64,000 bases of DNA from Callipepla californica brunnescens (GCA_023055505.1 JALIRH010000002.1:40962233-41026232); one strand, 5' to 3'; positions 1-12,880 are shown, counted from the stretch's first letter. The notes: generated by a model not told the origin, from the letters alone. A program made the numbers and translations.

Positions 1-3000
1 ACTTTTAGTAGTGCAGTCTGGCTACAAGATTTCTGAGATTTTTGTATGAACAGGACCTAAGCATTACAGTAGGATAGGCATGCTGAGGCCATTGTAGTCC
101 TCTCATGCACACCCAGATGTACCTTTCAGAGCCCAGCATGAAACTCAAAGGTAATATTTAAAAATTTGAAAAGGAGATGGACATTTCTGCTTTATAGAAG
201 TGATCTTAGAAGTAATTCCATAAAGAGTGAATTTTAAGATATCTAGAGGTGCTGCAATAGTCACGTTAAGTCAGCAGGAGACTGAAAAGAAATTACTGGA
301 AAAGAGTCTGAGAAGTTGCACGTAACTGACTTTTAGAAAGGAAAAATAAAAAGATTTGAGAAGCCACAGTCTAAGAATACAGAAGAATACTGCATGAAAA
401 TAAAGTCAAAGACAAAATTAAATAGATTTTGTGGAGGCTTCATAAAAATGGGACATGCTATTTTAGTCATGCCTGTCATTAACATGTGTGCTCAAAACAT
501 CTGTTTTATCAAACTCAGTCTGGCTTTGCATTTTATTTCGTAAAGACTCTTGAAAATTGGTGGATGTTACATGTAGACTTCTGCTCGCAGAACAATTGTA
601 GTTCATATAGTACAGTTGAAATGCAGCTGTAAGCAGAGTAGCATCAGTATCCATATCTCTATTCTTAGTCATCATCACCCTTAGTGCTCACATTAGAATT
701 TATAGACAAGTCCAGAGTTGTTCTCTTCCCATTTCCATTTCATCAAATCTTAATTCCATTTTCTATGGAGATTTTATTTGTTTGGTTGGTTTCATTTGGC
801 ATGTTTCTGTCCATGTATTTTGTTATTTTGCTTTCATGTTCTGTTTCTACCTCTTTAGAAAGATTAGAGAAAGACTAATTCCCTCCTAAGTGTTTGATTG
901 TCCTGCTTGATGATTTCAAATGTACAACGATACAATTTTTTTGTACACATGACCATTAAGATTTTTAATAACCATTACCCCTCAAGACAACAATCTAGAT
1001 GAAGTAGAAAGGAAACAAACTCTTTTCCATTTATAGATGAAGTCATTAATGCTGCTTTCAAACAAAGTTTGAAAAGCAAAGTAGATTAGGATATATGCTA
1101 AGATCAGTTCATTCGATTTTTGGATAAGGATGTTTATTTTTATTTTTTTAATTCACTTTTAAGCTTCATGCTGAGGTTTGAGAAAAATCACTGGATGTTC
1201 ATGTTCTGGACAATCACATTTACATTAGGTTAATGTCCTTTATTTTCCCTAGCCATGCACTGAGCTCTGTATTTGTAGTTCTGTGGTATTTTAAATCATC
1301 ATAAGAAAATACATATTTAAGGCCTTCATATACTGTAGTAGGATTTAACTTGGGAAGCAGCAAAGGCAGCCTATGCCACAGTGATCACTGTGCTGGTACC
1401 CTAGGATAGCTCCAGAAGCTCAGGCATATGGATGCTGTCCCCTGGTACCCCATTAAGAAGATCCAAACTGCACCATGCCAGCACTTGCCTCAGGCAAAGA
1501 CAGCCTGGAATCTGGGTGGCAGAGTTTGGATGAAGCAGGTAGTGACTTTTAGTAAAAAGAATATGTGTTACACAGTAATTTAAGGGCTTGAATGAATGAT
1601 GAACGCAGTCATACTTCTGGAAAATTACTCTTCTACCATTACCTCTCTTTCAAAGCTATTAAGCATTAAACATAATGACTCCTGCAACACTGTTTTTGGT
1701 AGATGTCAATGTTGCATGCTGAAACTTTCCAACAGCTATCAAAGACCATCAAGGATATTTCTCTACTTAAAAATAAAACAAGAATGGCTTGATGCTTAAA
1801 GTATTCTCAAAAATGAGAGGATACTGGAAAATTTAGGCTTGGAAACTCCCAAACATCAGTTTGACATGTGACGGGAGAAAATAAGAAGCTAATCTCCATC
1901 TTTTTACCCTGAAGAAAAAAAAAAAACCTCTTCCAGTACCATTTTTAATCCTACAAACTTTCACTAAATGACCGTTAAGAATAGGAAAGAGAAGAACAGT
2001 AAGTCGAAATACATAACTGCTGGCATTTTTTTTTCCTTTCCCTTTCTTCCCTTCATTTAAAAAAGCTTAAATTTATAAGTTTAAGGACAATGGTACATAT
2101 GAACTCTTAAAAGTCAAACATCTGAAAAAGAGCATTCCAAGTACTAGCAATTACAAGATTGCTTTCTTTCTTTCATAGATCAGCATAAATATAATGTTTT
2201 TTTTTTGTTGTTTCTTAAATGTTATGATTTTATCTTCTTTTCATGTTGAACATGTGAATATGATGGGATGCAACATGACTATCAATGTACAACAGCTTTC
2301 TAGACTGAAAATGTAGAACCTGGTTTAGGATTATTTGTTTAGATAGTTTTATTCTTTCCTTTTTCTTCAGAAAGGACTGTGCCTCTGTATACACATAGAT
2401 TAGAGAGTGAAATGTGGCTGTTAGAATCTTCTTCGCTATTTTACACATAGTCATGTGGGAAATGCCCAGATCCCTGCTTTGAAATATCAGCAGCAAGGCT
2501 GTTTTTCAATTTTCTTAATGTATTTTTCTCTCAGTAAGTTTTTTTTTTTTTTTCCTCTTACCACCTGTGCTTATTGTGACTTTGAAGTACTATGGGTTTG
2601 ACCCTTTTCACTTTGTTATATCAACCACACCATATAAAACTAATATCTAAACTAAACTGATCATCTTTGCAATACTATTCAATTTTTTCTGGAATACAGG
2701 CACGTACACTAAGTTCTCCTGCTACTCTATTAGCTTCCTTTCACCAGTGTCATAATTTCATTTGTACTATTTATCAGGATATTCTACCTAGTCAAATATA
2801 CAGCATCTCAAAGGATTCATGTCCTCTCCTGTTTCTCAGATTATGTAGAAAGCACAGTTAGTTTGGAGGGCAATTCAGTATTTATTTATGACTGGTTCTG
2901 AGAATTGAATGTATGCAATGACATCAACAAACTTTTAAACAATTTGCACGTATTTTTTTGCTGATCAGTTCTTCCTCCAGAAGAAGTACAGCCAGAACTA

Positions 3001-3216
3001 CTCCTTCAGAATAAAGGTTAAGACCTTCAACTGGCACTGAAGACCTTACTTTCAATTATAGACTTTAGATTCTAATTCAAACTGACTATACAATCATACT
3101 CTTAAATTTGAGTAAGTATACATTGTAGATGTCTTCAGCTTCATCTAGAATAAATGAGAGTGATGAAAGAAACTTCTATTCAGCCTTGTTCATAAATTGC
3201 TTTACCTGTTCTTATT
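1..3216. other. Non-repetitive AT-rich DNA, no gene seen
   Basis: No coding frame with recognisable homology and no full transposon is visible. The longest open frames here are under 90 codons and low in complexity. A GC-richer patch at about 1,350-1,540 contains a perfect 16-base palindrome at 1,377-1,392. Homopolymer tracts of A near 1,915 and T near 2,541 break the sequence. It could be intergenic or intronic. Confidence 0.6.
1377..1392. repeat. Perfect 16-bp palindrome
   Basis: The sequence CACAGTGATCACTGTG is its own reverse complement. It lies at the start of a roughly 190-base patch that is GC-richer than its surroundings. It could be a chance palindrome or a dimeric protein-binding site. 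No family of site is recognised. Confidence 0.5.
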
Positions 3217-3650
3217 TCATAGAATCATAGGATCCTTGGTATTGGAAGGGTCCTCTGAGGGCCATCTAGTCCAACTCCTCTGCAATGAAGAGGGACATGC
3301 ACAGCTAGATCAGGTTGCCCAGGGCCTTACTTCATCTTAGAAGTCTCCAGGCACTGGGCATCAGTCACATCACGTGATAACCTCTTCCAGTGCTTCATCA
3401 CCCTCACTGTAAACAACTGTTTTCCTAATATCTAACTTCAGTAAGGTTGAAACCTCATTTGAGGTTTCCTTCATTGAGCTTGAAACCACTTCCCCTTGTT
3501 CTATCACCACAGACTCTGCTAAGCAGCCTGTACCCTTCTTTCCTTTAGCTACCCTTTTGATACAGAAAGGCTCCTTCAAATAGCATTCTTTCAGCCCTGT
3601 AAGTTTTTCAGTGATCTCTTGAATGAGTAGAATAATGACATATCTTTTGA
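3217..3650 (-). mobile_element. CR1 LINE, 5'-truncated, leftward
   Basis: Read on the minus strand, this is the 3' part of a CR1 retrotransposon. The plus strand opens with the reverse complement of the CR1 tail (tcatagaatcatag). It continues through the familiar 3' UTR block, whose plus-strand form is ccatctagtccaactcctctgc, and then the end of ORF2. Typical CR1 phrases include accacttccccttgttctatcac (reverse complement of the conserved block). The reading frame is broken. The 5' end abuts an oppositely oriented CR1 starting about 3,655, so the two truncated ends face each other. CR1 moves by target-primed reverse transcription and is usually 5'-truncated, as seen here. Subfamily is not assigned. 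Confidence 0.9.
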
Positions 3651-3654
3651 AGGT

Positions 3655-4210
3655 CAAGGAAGGTGATCCTCCCCTTCTACTCTGCCCTGGTGAGGCCTCA
3701 CCTGTAATACTGTGTCCAGTTCTGGGCTCCCTGGTACAAAAAAGACAGGGATTTCCTGGAAAGAGTACAGTGGGGGGCTAAAAAGATGATAAAGGGTATG
3801 GAACACCTACTTTATGAGAAAAGGATGAGAGACATGGGTCTGTTCAGCCTTGGAAAAAGAAGACCCAGTGGGGACCTGATTCAAGTCTATAAATATCTAA
3901 GGAGCAGGAAGCAAAGGGATGAGCCTGGGGTCTTCTCTGCAGTGTGTGGCAAGAGGACAAGGAGAAGTGGCCACAAACTAATGCATAGGAAGCTCTGCAC
4001 AAGTGTGCATGGGAACTTCTTCACAGTGAGGGTGACAGAGCACTGGAACAAGTTGCCCAGTTGTGATGTTGAATCTCCTTCTCTGGAGACATCCAAGATC
4101 CACCTAGAAATCTACCTGTGCAACCTGGTCTAAGGAACTAGCTTTGGCAGGGGAGGTTTGACTAGATGATCTCTAGAGGTCCCTTCTAGCCCCTACGATT
4201 CTGTGATTTA
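3655..4210 (+). mobile_element. CR1 LINE, 5'-truncated, rightward, 3' end intact
   Basis: This is the last roughly 555 bases of a CR1 element. It includes the conserved block near 3,665-3,740, the ORF2 C-terminus and the 3' UTR (ggtcccttctagcccctacgattctgtgattt). The terminal GATTCTGTGATT marks the 3' end near 4,210. Divergence from the remembered avian consensus looks moderate, with few indels. Together with the leftward copy at 3,217-3,650 it forms a head-to-head pair. Confidence 0.95.
3708..4133 (+). pseudogene. CR1 ORF2 C-terminal relic, open over 141 codons
   Basis: This is the C-terminal part of the CR1 ORF2 polyprotein (endonuclease plus reverse transcriptase), downstream of the RT core. 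Recognisable pieces in order are YCVQFWAP, LERVQ, a KRRPSGDLIQVYKYL segment, and GNFFTVRVTEHWNKLP near the end. The frame closes at a natural-looking TAA at 4,131-4,133 after the CNLV ending typical of the family. A TAA at 3,705-3,707 replaces what is normally a glutamate codon just before YCVQF. The endonuclease and RT catalytic domains are absent because of 5' truncation. No product is expected. The lack of frameshifts in this part suggests a relatively recent insertion. Confidence 0.85.
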
Positions 4211-7200
4211 ATTGGAAACGTGTTTTTGTGATAGTGGTCCTCATTCTTTTTTTGCAGACTATCAAATATAGAATATTTTCTGAGATTGTAAATGAAAATA
4301 AGAATGTACCTGAGAAAAGTATAGCAGAAAGAGCTAAACTAACGTATGATGGAATTTCTATTTAAGGTATGAAATATTAAGAATGCTGTGTATAAAGGGG
4401 GTGATCATATAGAGCTATTTTGTAAATTGCCTTAAATTTTCAAAAGGCTATTCTGAAGGCTGTAAGGGTTAGGGTTCCAAAATATTTTGTCTGCGCTTGG
4501 AAAAAACTGTGATTACTTGTTTTCCCATCATCTGGTTTAGTATCAACTTTATAAAAGATTTAAAGCTGCTATTTGTTTAATTATTATTTCATTATTAAGT
4601 CTTTCAGCTCAGCAATGTAAACTGAATTGCTTTCTATTTTCCTTAGATGCGGTCACTGTGCTACCTGAAGACAGATGATACATCTTAATTCCCTGGAAAT
4701 AAAAGCATGTTTCGTAAGCCATGCTGCATTCTTATGACTGATACTAATGAACAAAAAGTTCTGAAATATTTACTAAGAGCATTTTGTTTGGCTCAAAAAC
4801 CCTATGATTATGTTTTGTATCTGCCGTGTAATCTAAGGTTACTACTTATCATAGCTAACAGAAGACACAGATAACATGAAGTTGTCAATATCTCCCTTAG
4901 TCTTAAAATAGAATTTTAATAGTTTTGAGAAAATGATTCACATAAAACATACATGTTGAGCAAACACAACATGATCTGAACTAAAAGAAATTAAAAAATT
5001 GATTTCAGTTAAAAAAAAAAAAATCTATGGTGCTTAAACAAAAAAAAAATAGCTCATTTACAGACTTTCATAAAACAGTTAATTTTTAGCATTCATAGCA
5101 CACAATTCATCAACTTCTGATTATTTCTTCATGTTCTCTTTGGATGTTTGTTTGTTTGTTTGTTTTAAGTATCTTTTTGTTATGTGTATCTCATCTTTGC
5201 ACAGCAACATTTTTGGTATGTACCTAGTGTGTTGAAGGAGCCACAAACTTACTTTTGTGAAAAACAGCACGAACAGTGATCACACGATTACACAAGTTTT
5301 GCAGTATTTGGAATAAATATAAAAATGTAACCATTACATATGTTCTTGGACAGATAATCTATAATACCAATAAAAATTCAAGATGCTAAGAAATACGTAT
5401 CTTCTATTTATGGCAGTAAACTGAAATTATATCTTTGAAATTGACTTTGAAGAAGTATTTTAACATGAGGCAGAGCTTTGAACTTCTCATTCTGTATTTC
5501 CTACTTTAAGGACTGTAAAACTAGAATATTAGCAAGCATTTCTCTGAAGAAAATCTGAAAATCGGATTTTATGGTATTTTCCAGACTCTTTAAATTTGTA
5601 CTGCTTGTGAACATCTGCTCTGTGTCAAGTTTCTATGAACCCTAGTTATAAAACAAAACAAAAAAAAAATACAAACTCAGCGAGAATATCACCTGACAAT
5701 GTTGCATTATTATAAATGAAAAGCGTTCAATGGGTAGTACTCAATCCTTGAAAAAATAAATTAATTTGCAGAAGAAAGCAGAGAAAGATAGTGCTCAAAT
5801 AGGTTGTCTTCATTAGTAGGTCCACAGTTGTATTACTAGAACTAGATGTATGATAAGGTGCAAATATTTTATCAGTTAGTGCAGGTTAAACAAATAGACA
5901 TTCTTATATCTGTAATACTCACTACACTATATTATCTGCACTGTTGTCTTTTTTGTTATCTTTGGACTTCTGTGATAAGAGGATAGCAATCCTCTAACTT
6001 TATCTGCTGAGCTCCTAACTGTCATTATGGCAAGTCCTATAATTATTACAGAGTTAAAACCTAGCAATTTCAGCTGTACTTCAATATATTTCTAGGGGTT
6101 TTAAAGAAACTACAGGAAAACTGAAAAAGAAAACAGACACATACAACCCTCACATCCTTATAAGTACGAAAGTTGTACCATCTGAAGAAGAGGTTTAGCA
6201 TCAGATCATACATTCTTAAATTTCAAGTAATGCATATTGGAGGAAACTCATACAAGTACATAAAGAACATGACCTGGAGAAACCCACAACTCAGTGGGTT
6301 TTTTTTTCATCTTATCTGTCTTATAATTCAATAGGTTCATATTTGTTTTTCTCAGATGATTATGTTCATTCACCCATCTCAAAATCTGCATCAATATTTT
6401 TTATGAAGTCTCACATTTCAAGTTCTTGCTTCCAGTATTCATTCATCCACTCACCTATGGTCAGCTGTTAGTTTATAAAGTCCTAGAAACTATTTTTCTT
6501 CTGAATTTAATTAGCAATATATGGATAACTGCAAAATTAGCTTCTCCTCACTTTCATTTTTTTTAAACAGGAATATTTACAACAATGCATTACAACCTGC
6601 TGATCTCAGGAGAAGAACTGTGAAGTAGTTTTTACTCCAGTACTTCAAGGATGATTACATTTGGATTACATTTAGATTTGACAGTTTCTATTTTGTAACT
6701 CTATTTGTAACCTACAATGATATTTTTTCCTTTCTGTAATAGTTGCAGAGCTTTTACTTGTATTTTAAAAATTCAGAAGGGAAGTATCTGATAGATCAGT
6801 ACTCGGAGAGAAAAACCTGGCTTTGCTTGACATTTCACAAGTTGTTATAAGCATGAACTGTATATAATAGTAACTACACTATTCTTCAGAATCGTTTTAC
6901 TCCTGTAACTTTAGATTCTGACCATGATATGAACATCCCAGCTCCAGATCTGATTTTTATCTTCAAAAATTGGCCCACAATGATATATCATTGCATTTTA
7001 CTAATAAGTAAAAACATATCTGTCTCTCATACTTTGGAAACAATTGGTGATTATTATACAGTATTAGGAGAGCAAAACTGTACTGAAAATTCTGAAAAAA
7101 AAAAAAAAAGATTATATTTGAGCCAAATGATCAATCAGTAGATTAATTATATGTATCAATCATGTATCCTCTTGATGAGCTCCAGTGCTGCAGTATAAAT

Positions 7201-9740
7201 TACAGAATTGCCAAATAATTTCATTTGATCACAGTGCTCATAAAGGAGCCAAAAGACAACCGTTTGCAATCTGTCATGAAATTTGCAATATAAGATACTA
7301 CAAGTGTAGCCACAGTAAGCTGAACAAGATCATAAGGAATAATGTAAAACTACTCCATAAAGCATAGAACATAATAACAAATCCCCATTCTTTCTTAAGC
7401 TCCCAGTTTTTAAAATGAAAAGAAGGGAAGCAAAAGAGTTAAAATGAATCTTCCAAACATACATTCCTCGGTACTTGCTGAAAAAGCACTGCAGCTTCCA
7501 TCAGCTGTCTCTGCCAAACTCAGTAATCAAAACAATGTGGTATGGTCAATTTGTGTGCACAAGACAGCTGTTTTGTGGAGTACTTGTTACAACTGCAGGG
7601 AGCTGAGTGACCACAGCTACCAATCAACAGAAGATGAAATACAACATCCCAACATTTCTTTCTTGCTTTCTACAGCAAGGCTTAACATGCTACAGACAAT
7701 ACAAGCAAGATTGACTTGTTCAAAAAAATATGTTGAAATTGATTGTAAGCAGAAGAAAAACATCACTAGAAATACAAAAATGAGATGTTGCTTCGCTCTT
7801 TTATTTTTAGCGAATCTGTCACACTGTTTTCATTCTGTGCCGTGCAAAATGCATCCAAAAAACAATATGCAAATCCCCGAATATTTACTTATTAAACATG
7901 TACTTTTTGAACCTAACATAAAAGATTTCACTTAAAAAAAAATAAAAAAAAAATCCATACTACATCTCATATATACAGACCTGCATACAATACAGAATTA
8001 TTTGGCCTTAATGACGACAAGAAGAAAACAAAATCTCACAAACCTTAGAAAATGATTCATGAGAAACAAGACAGCGGCACAGGAACTCGGACTGATACAG
8101 TAAAGAACTTATATCATTATTAGTAGCAATCAGAAGGGGCAGTTACTACACTTGCAGTTAAAATATAATCTCCCTTGACATCATCCAGTGTGTTGCTGGA
8201 ACGTTGTTGAAATATTTATTTTCTTCTGATGAATATATTCTAAAGAATACAATGTCATTATGCTTTAAGTAACACAGGGAGTCTTGAATGTAAGGTAAAT
8301 GTCATTATTTTTAGTGAAGTCCTTACAAATTGCAAAACCTGCACAGTATGTATTTAAATTTCAAACAATTATTCTTTTTCAGTTAAATAATCTGCAAGTG
8401 TCTGGAAACCAAGATTTTCTTTCAGAGATGTTGACCCAAATCTTCTAACTTTTGTGCCATTTCCAATAACTTGCAGATTTGTAGAACCTAGAATGATGGG
8501 GATTATAATGGAAGCTATAGATGTACCAGCTACTATTGTAATAAACAGTAGATAATTGCTTTTAGCTTGCCATTCAGTGAATTAAGAAGTGATTTTTTTT
8601 TTCCATTAAAAGTTACTTTCACTGCAAGGAAGTTCATTTTAGTACATACCACAATAATAAAATAACTGTAGCCTTCCCTGAGATTTCTTAATATTTGTTG
8701 CTATTTTCAAATTCAGGATTACCAGACTGAGCAAATATATTCAGAATTCAATGCCAGTCAGTAATGAGCAGCTCACCTAGCCACGAAACACAACCCATCA
8801 TTATAGCATGCACAGGCCAGTGTGCTGAACTGATATTAATTTTGATGTTACTCTGTTCACACAGAGAGCAAGATGTTCTGAGAGCAGCTTCATGTTCAGT
8901 ACCTTCATATCCAGTACAGGAAAACAAAAAATAAATCAAAGAACCATAACCATCAAAATCACTTCACCTACATTATTTTATAGAATTTTTTTTTTTAATC
9001 AAGACTTAAAAGTTCTAACTTCTCACCACTACAAAACGAACCAGTAGGATTGTATTACAGACAGCAATTTTCAACATTTCACTGCAGTTTAGTCCTTATT
9101 ATAGTTCATTATGTCAGATGAAATGGATCCAGTAAAATACCTATTGTTTATGCAATTTACCACTATTTTAGTTAATCGGTCACTTCTCAGCAAGCATACA
9201 GATTCCAAAATGGAATATTCTCTTCAGAGTATTAATTTGAACCACAGGATGATGTCCATTTAAACTGTACAAGGTGATGATTTTTTTCACAATGAAATTA
9301 GTTCAATATTTTTTGAATAGAAAAGAAATTAATAAGATTCTCCAAGAAGACAAAATTATTATAGAACTCATTACAATTCTTCTGCTTCTCACTGATGGAT
9401 TTTAACTCAATTTGACCCCTTTAAAATCTACAGAAGTGCTTTCGCCAAGAAAAATGAAAGAACGCACATGCAGTATACATATTTCCTGTTTTCCACTCTT
9501 TTTACATACTGATGCAAGGTAGCATACAGAAGTCCAAAGCTACTTAAATGGATATACTTGTTCAGAGACACAATTCTCTGCTTAGCTTCATTATTGTAAT
9601 AATATATATTGAAATCCTATATATGAATTTTGAAACAAACCTGAGAATTTTAAATCTTGTGTAAGTTTCAGAGGGCTCAGAATCCTTTAAAATATTAGCT
9701 GTTCCTATTATTGTTTAATTTCTCTTCCTCCCTCCAAAAT
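4211..9740. other. Unique AT-rich stretch, no gene seen
   Basis: I see no transposon and no coding frame with family resemblance. The longest frame is 7,444-7,935 (+, 163 codons). It is rich in Asn, Lys and Cys without any motif and is treated as chance. Short simple tracts occur, for example poly-A near 5,018 and 5,041 and TTTG repeats near 5,147-5,164. Nothing else stands out. Confidence 0.55.
5147..5164. repeat. (TTTG)n microsatellite
   Basis: Four tandem TTTG units followed by T-rich sequence. It is too short to say whether it is polymorphic. Confidence 0.7.
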
Positions 9741-9742
9741 GA

Positions 9743-9790
9743 TAAATAAATAAACAAATAAATAATAAAATAAAAATAATAATAATAAAA
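9743..9790. repeat. A-rich (AAAT/AAT)n simple repeat
   Basis: An interrupted run of ATAA and AAT units, starting as aaataaataaac and ending in aataataataataaaaa. It is a simple repeat with no accompanying SINE or LINE body. Confidence 0.8.
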
Positions 9791-12040
9791 ACCCCTAAAG
9801 CAGAATTCTTAATTTCTTCCTGAAATCTCACATGTCATTCTTGTAATTCCTGCCTCTTAAAATAGGATATGCTCAGTAGCTTGAAAATCATTTGCAGTGA
9901 ATTCAAGAGTCACATTAAACCACATCTGGATTACTAGAGTAAAGTAATAGTGGTAACAATGCTGGAAAATGGACTAATTTGTCAATATACAATTGGGGCT
10001 AGAAGTTGCTATTACATTTTGTTCATTATATAACCATGACTTCAATCACAATACACATGGACTTGAGATCAATTTTCTTCTCATTTTGTGTATACAACAT
10101 GCTCTCCGTCATGGTGTCAAGTAGGTTTTCAAAAGTCTATAATTCCCTAATTAACTTTTCAGTTATACAGTCCCTCATGACACATTCTTTTATTGTTTGC
10201 CCCCCCCCCCCCCCCCCAACTTTTTTCCCTTCACTTGCTCTGCTCTATTCAATTTTCAACCTAGAAATTTATACTTCTCCAACAAGAGTTCTATATCTAG
10301 ACACTGAAACTGGAAAAGACTTTTTCAGTTCTTCAGTTTATATACATTATAAACATCCTTAAGAAGAAAAAAAAACACAAAAAAAAAAACAGGAAATGAG
10401 AAAATGTCTAGCTCTTAAATTTAGAATACAGAAAAGTGACATTTCTAATCCTATAAAATTAACTTCTTTAAAATCCTTGTGTGTAATATGTGTGAGTCTT
10501 ATATACTACAGGTGCATGTATTACATGTCTGAATGAAATACCCCATTTCCGCAAAGTGGATAGAATAAATTCTGGATTATACATCCTCCCTAGAATAAAA
10601 ATAAATGCACCTGTACACAGCAGAACCTTCCATTGCTAACAAAGGAATACAAGTAATATGTGCATTTCAGGTGAGCAAACGAATGCCCACAGGAGTGCTA
10701 TTAGGCTTTGCTAGGTGGGCATTTCATCCTGTTTAACTGGAAGGCTAATTTGTAAACTAGCTTCAGCAGGACAAACTAAGAATCTGTGAAAGGGCATGAA
10801 ATATTTCTTCATTCTGTAGTTTACGAAATGCCTTGAGAAGAATGGGTCCTTTTAGGTGGTGCTTATTCAAGTTGTTATGCTCATGAGATAATTTACTGAA
10901 AAATGAACTAAGTGTCTCTTAAAGGCCTTACCTACCTGAGACAACCTAGATACAGGGTCTGTTGCTGTCTTTCACCTGATTCATAGATGAAAAGGTAGTC
11001 TCTGTAGTACACCAATTACATAGCGTCCATGAGCTCCATTCTCACTTGTACACCGTTAGTGTTGGATCTGCTTTTTGACAGAAGTAAAAAATGATGGTGC
11101 TTACATTCTTTGCTTGTTCTCTGCTTTTCCCAGCTGAATTTAAAATTAATACACAAATATTTTATATAAAATTATCTTAATATCATCCATTCAAGTAATA
11201 GTGATTCCTGGATCTTACAGACCCAAATCAAAATGTAACTCAACCTCCTTTGTACTCTTTTAAAACACTGTAGTAGCAGAATGTAGAATGTCTACATAGA
11301 AAATGCATAATTAAGCTCACCGAATTTTTAATTACAAAATTGTTGTCGACTGCAATTTTTTTACTGACAGAACATTAGTCTTCATGAAACATATTTGGTC
11401 AAATCACTGGAAATTTTATTTATTTCAGTTTTACTTCTATTTGTTGTAAATGGGCAACAGATATCAGGATTAACTTTTGTTGAAGCTGATTCCTAAGAAA
11501 CTGAATTTATGTGTCTGCATTAATTTTAACCCATGATCACATGTTTCAGAAACTGTGTGTTAGTTTTAGTTTAACTCGAAGTCGTACATAAAGATGCCTT
11601 CCTTCTTTTCCACTGGTGTGGACAATATTTCGGTCAGTACCTGTGTGAAGAGAATCAGGTACTTAACACAACTAAAACTAACTGACATTTCATTTTCTCT
11701 CTTTAGTAAAGCTGAAAGCAGTAGTTCCACCATAATGAGATAGAGAAGGAAAGAGCAGTTTCCTTTTATTGTAATTGCTAACTCAGCTATTCTACAAGTA
11801 AAATAAATTAAAATCACTGTGAGTGTTTCTATCAGCATTTGTAAGTGAATAGTTAAAATCTTTTGCTTTGAATGTAATGTCTCTTTTTTTTTTTCCACTG
11901 AGGCTACACAAGAGCTACAAATAACACTATTTGATAGAGAAGATTTTAAGCTACAGAACACTGTTTTCAACATAGTCATAACCATCAGGTATGCATTTTT
12001 ACCAGCTAAGAAAAAGAGCCTGTATTCTCTGCTCACAAGA
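9791..12040. other. Unique AT-rich stretch with a C homopolymer
   Basis: No gene or transposon body is recognised between the A-rich repeat and the first mariner fragment. A minus-strand frame at 11,566-12,054 (162 codons) has hydrophobic patches but no motif, and it runs into the mariner fragment, so it is treated as chance. The only striking item is the poly-C run at 10,200-10,217. Confidence 0.55.
10200..10217. repeat. Poly-C run of 18 bases
   Basis: Eighteen consecutive C residues followed by AACTTTTTT, in an otherwise AT-rich area. Such long C runs are unstable in replication and error-prone in sequencing, so the exact length may not be reliable. Confidence 0.85.
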
Positions 12041-12042
12041 AC

Positions 12043-12416
12043 ATGCATAGCCATCCAGAAGGTGGCCTGACTTTCACGCTGCTGTCACCACTGCTGAAAT
12101 GCAACACTCATCACCTCACTATGCTCACACCCACTGTTTGGTCTCCATAAATATTCAGTAAGTTTTGATGAGTGTCAGTGGGTTCAATTTTTCCCACATG
12201 GATAAATTCAGTGGCACACCTTTGCTTCATATTCACTTCCATGTCAGATGCCATTCTGTCAGACTGCGTCTCTGCTGCCATCAGTCATACAGCAACAATA
12301 TGTAACTGAATATTGGCAGAAAAACTCAACCCCTACTGCCACACTACCACCATCTGCCTCAGACTTTGCTGACCAACAGAATAAAATAGAAGGCATTACT
12401 TCTGGAGCAGCCCTCT
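12043..12416 (-). mobile_element. Mariner DNA transposon 5' fragment, leftward (Galluhop/Mariner1_GG-like)
   Basis: Plus-strand positions 12,392-12,416 read gcattacttctggagcagccctct. This is the reverse complement of a mariner 5' terminal repeat of the form gagggctgttccaaaagtaatgc, and it is followed by the expected TA at 12,417-12,418. Reading leftward, the sequence matches the neighbouring copy at 12,881 block by block. Shared blocks include the poorly conserved leader, the start of the transposase gene (a frame now broken by stops and indels) and the segment ending in the complement of gaaagtcaggccacct. The element then stops at about one third of a normal 1.3-kb mariner. The 3' inverted repeat, the catalytic DD(D/E) region and the right half are missing, so it is immobile. 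Confidence 0.85.
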
Positions 12417-12418
12417 TA

Positions 12419-12878
12419 ATTCCCAAAGGTTAAGAAAAGCTTCTTGTAATGGAAATGGATATGATGTGCTTGTGATCTGACAATGTCTAAAACTGAAATA
12501 GACATGAACCAATAAAATACAGCATATGTTATTGCATTTTCATAATGCAGTTATGTTTCGCACTCCAACAATAAAAAGATAAGGTATCTCAAGTTTAATA
12601 GAAAAAACAAGAGTCAAAGTGAATGAAATATCTTACTTTTACAGCCATGGGAACGATTCATAATATAGCAAATGCAAGTGCAATAATAAGTTATGAGAGC
12701 AAGACCGACAGGAATAAAATTATTTTATAGCACTAAGATTGTACAAAAAAATAGAAGTGAATTAAGCTCATTAGTGGAACAGCATCAGCCTATACTTTAA
12801 ATCACATTAACAAAATGATTTATATGCTCAATTAACATTACTAAAGGTGGTATTTTTTTCCTTCTCTCTCCCATTAAG
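12419..12878. other. Spacer between the two mariner fragments
   Basis: About 460 bases of AT-rich DNA lie between the two facing TA target sites. Nothing recognisable is present. It contains cattttcataatg and several AATAAA-like hexamers, which are expected by chance at this base composition. Confidence 0.5.
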
Positions 12879-12880
12879 TA

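Noticed and set aside
3887..4096. Minus-strand open frame across the rightward CR1
   Set aside because: It is the antisense shadow of the CR1 ORF2 relic.
7444..7935. 163-codon plus-strand open frame, the longest in the window
   Set aside because: No domain, no repeats of recognisable motif, composition follows the AT-rich background, and no promoter, splice or conservation evidence is available. It could be expected by chance in 64 kb.
11566..12054. 162-codon minus-strand open frame with hydrophobic segments
   Set aside because: Its start overlaps the truncated end of a mariner fragment in an unrelated frame, and the rest shows no motif. Hydrophobic runs come from T-rich sequence.
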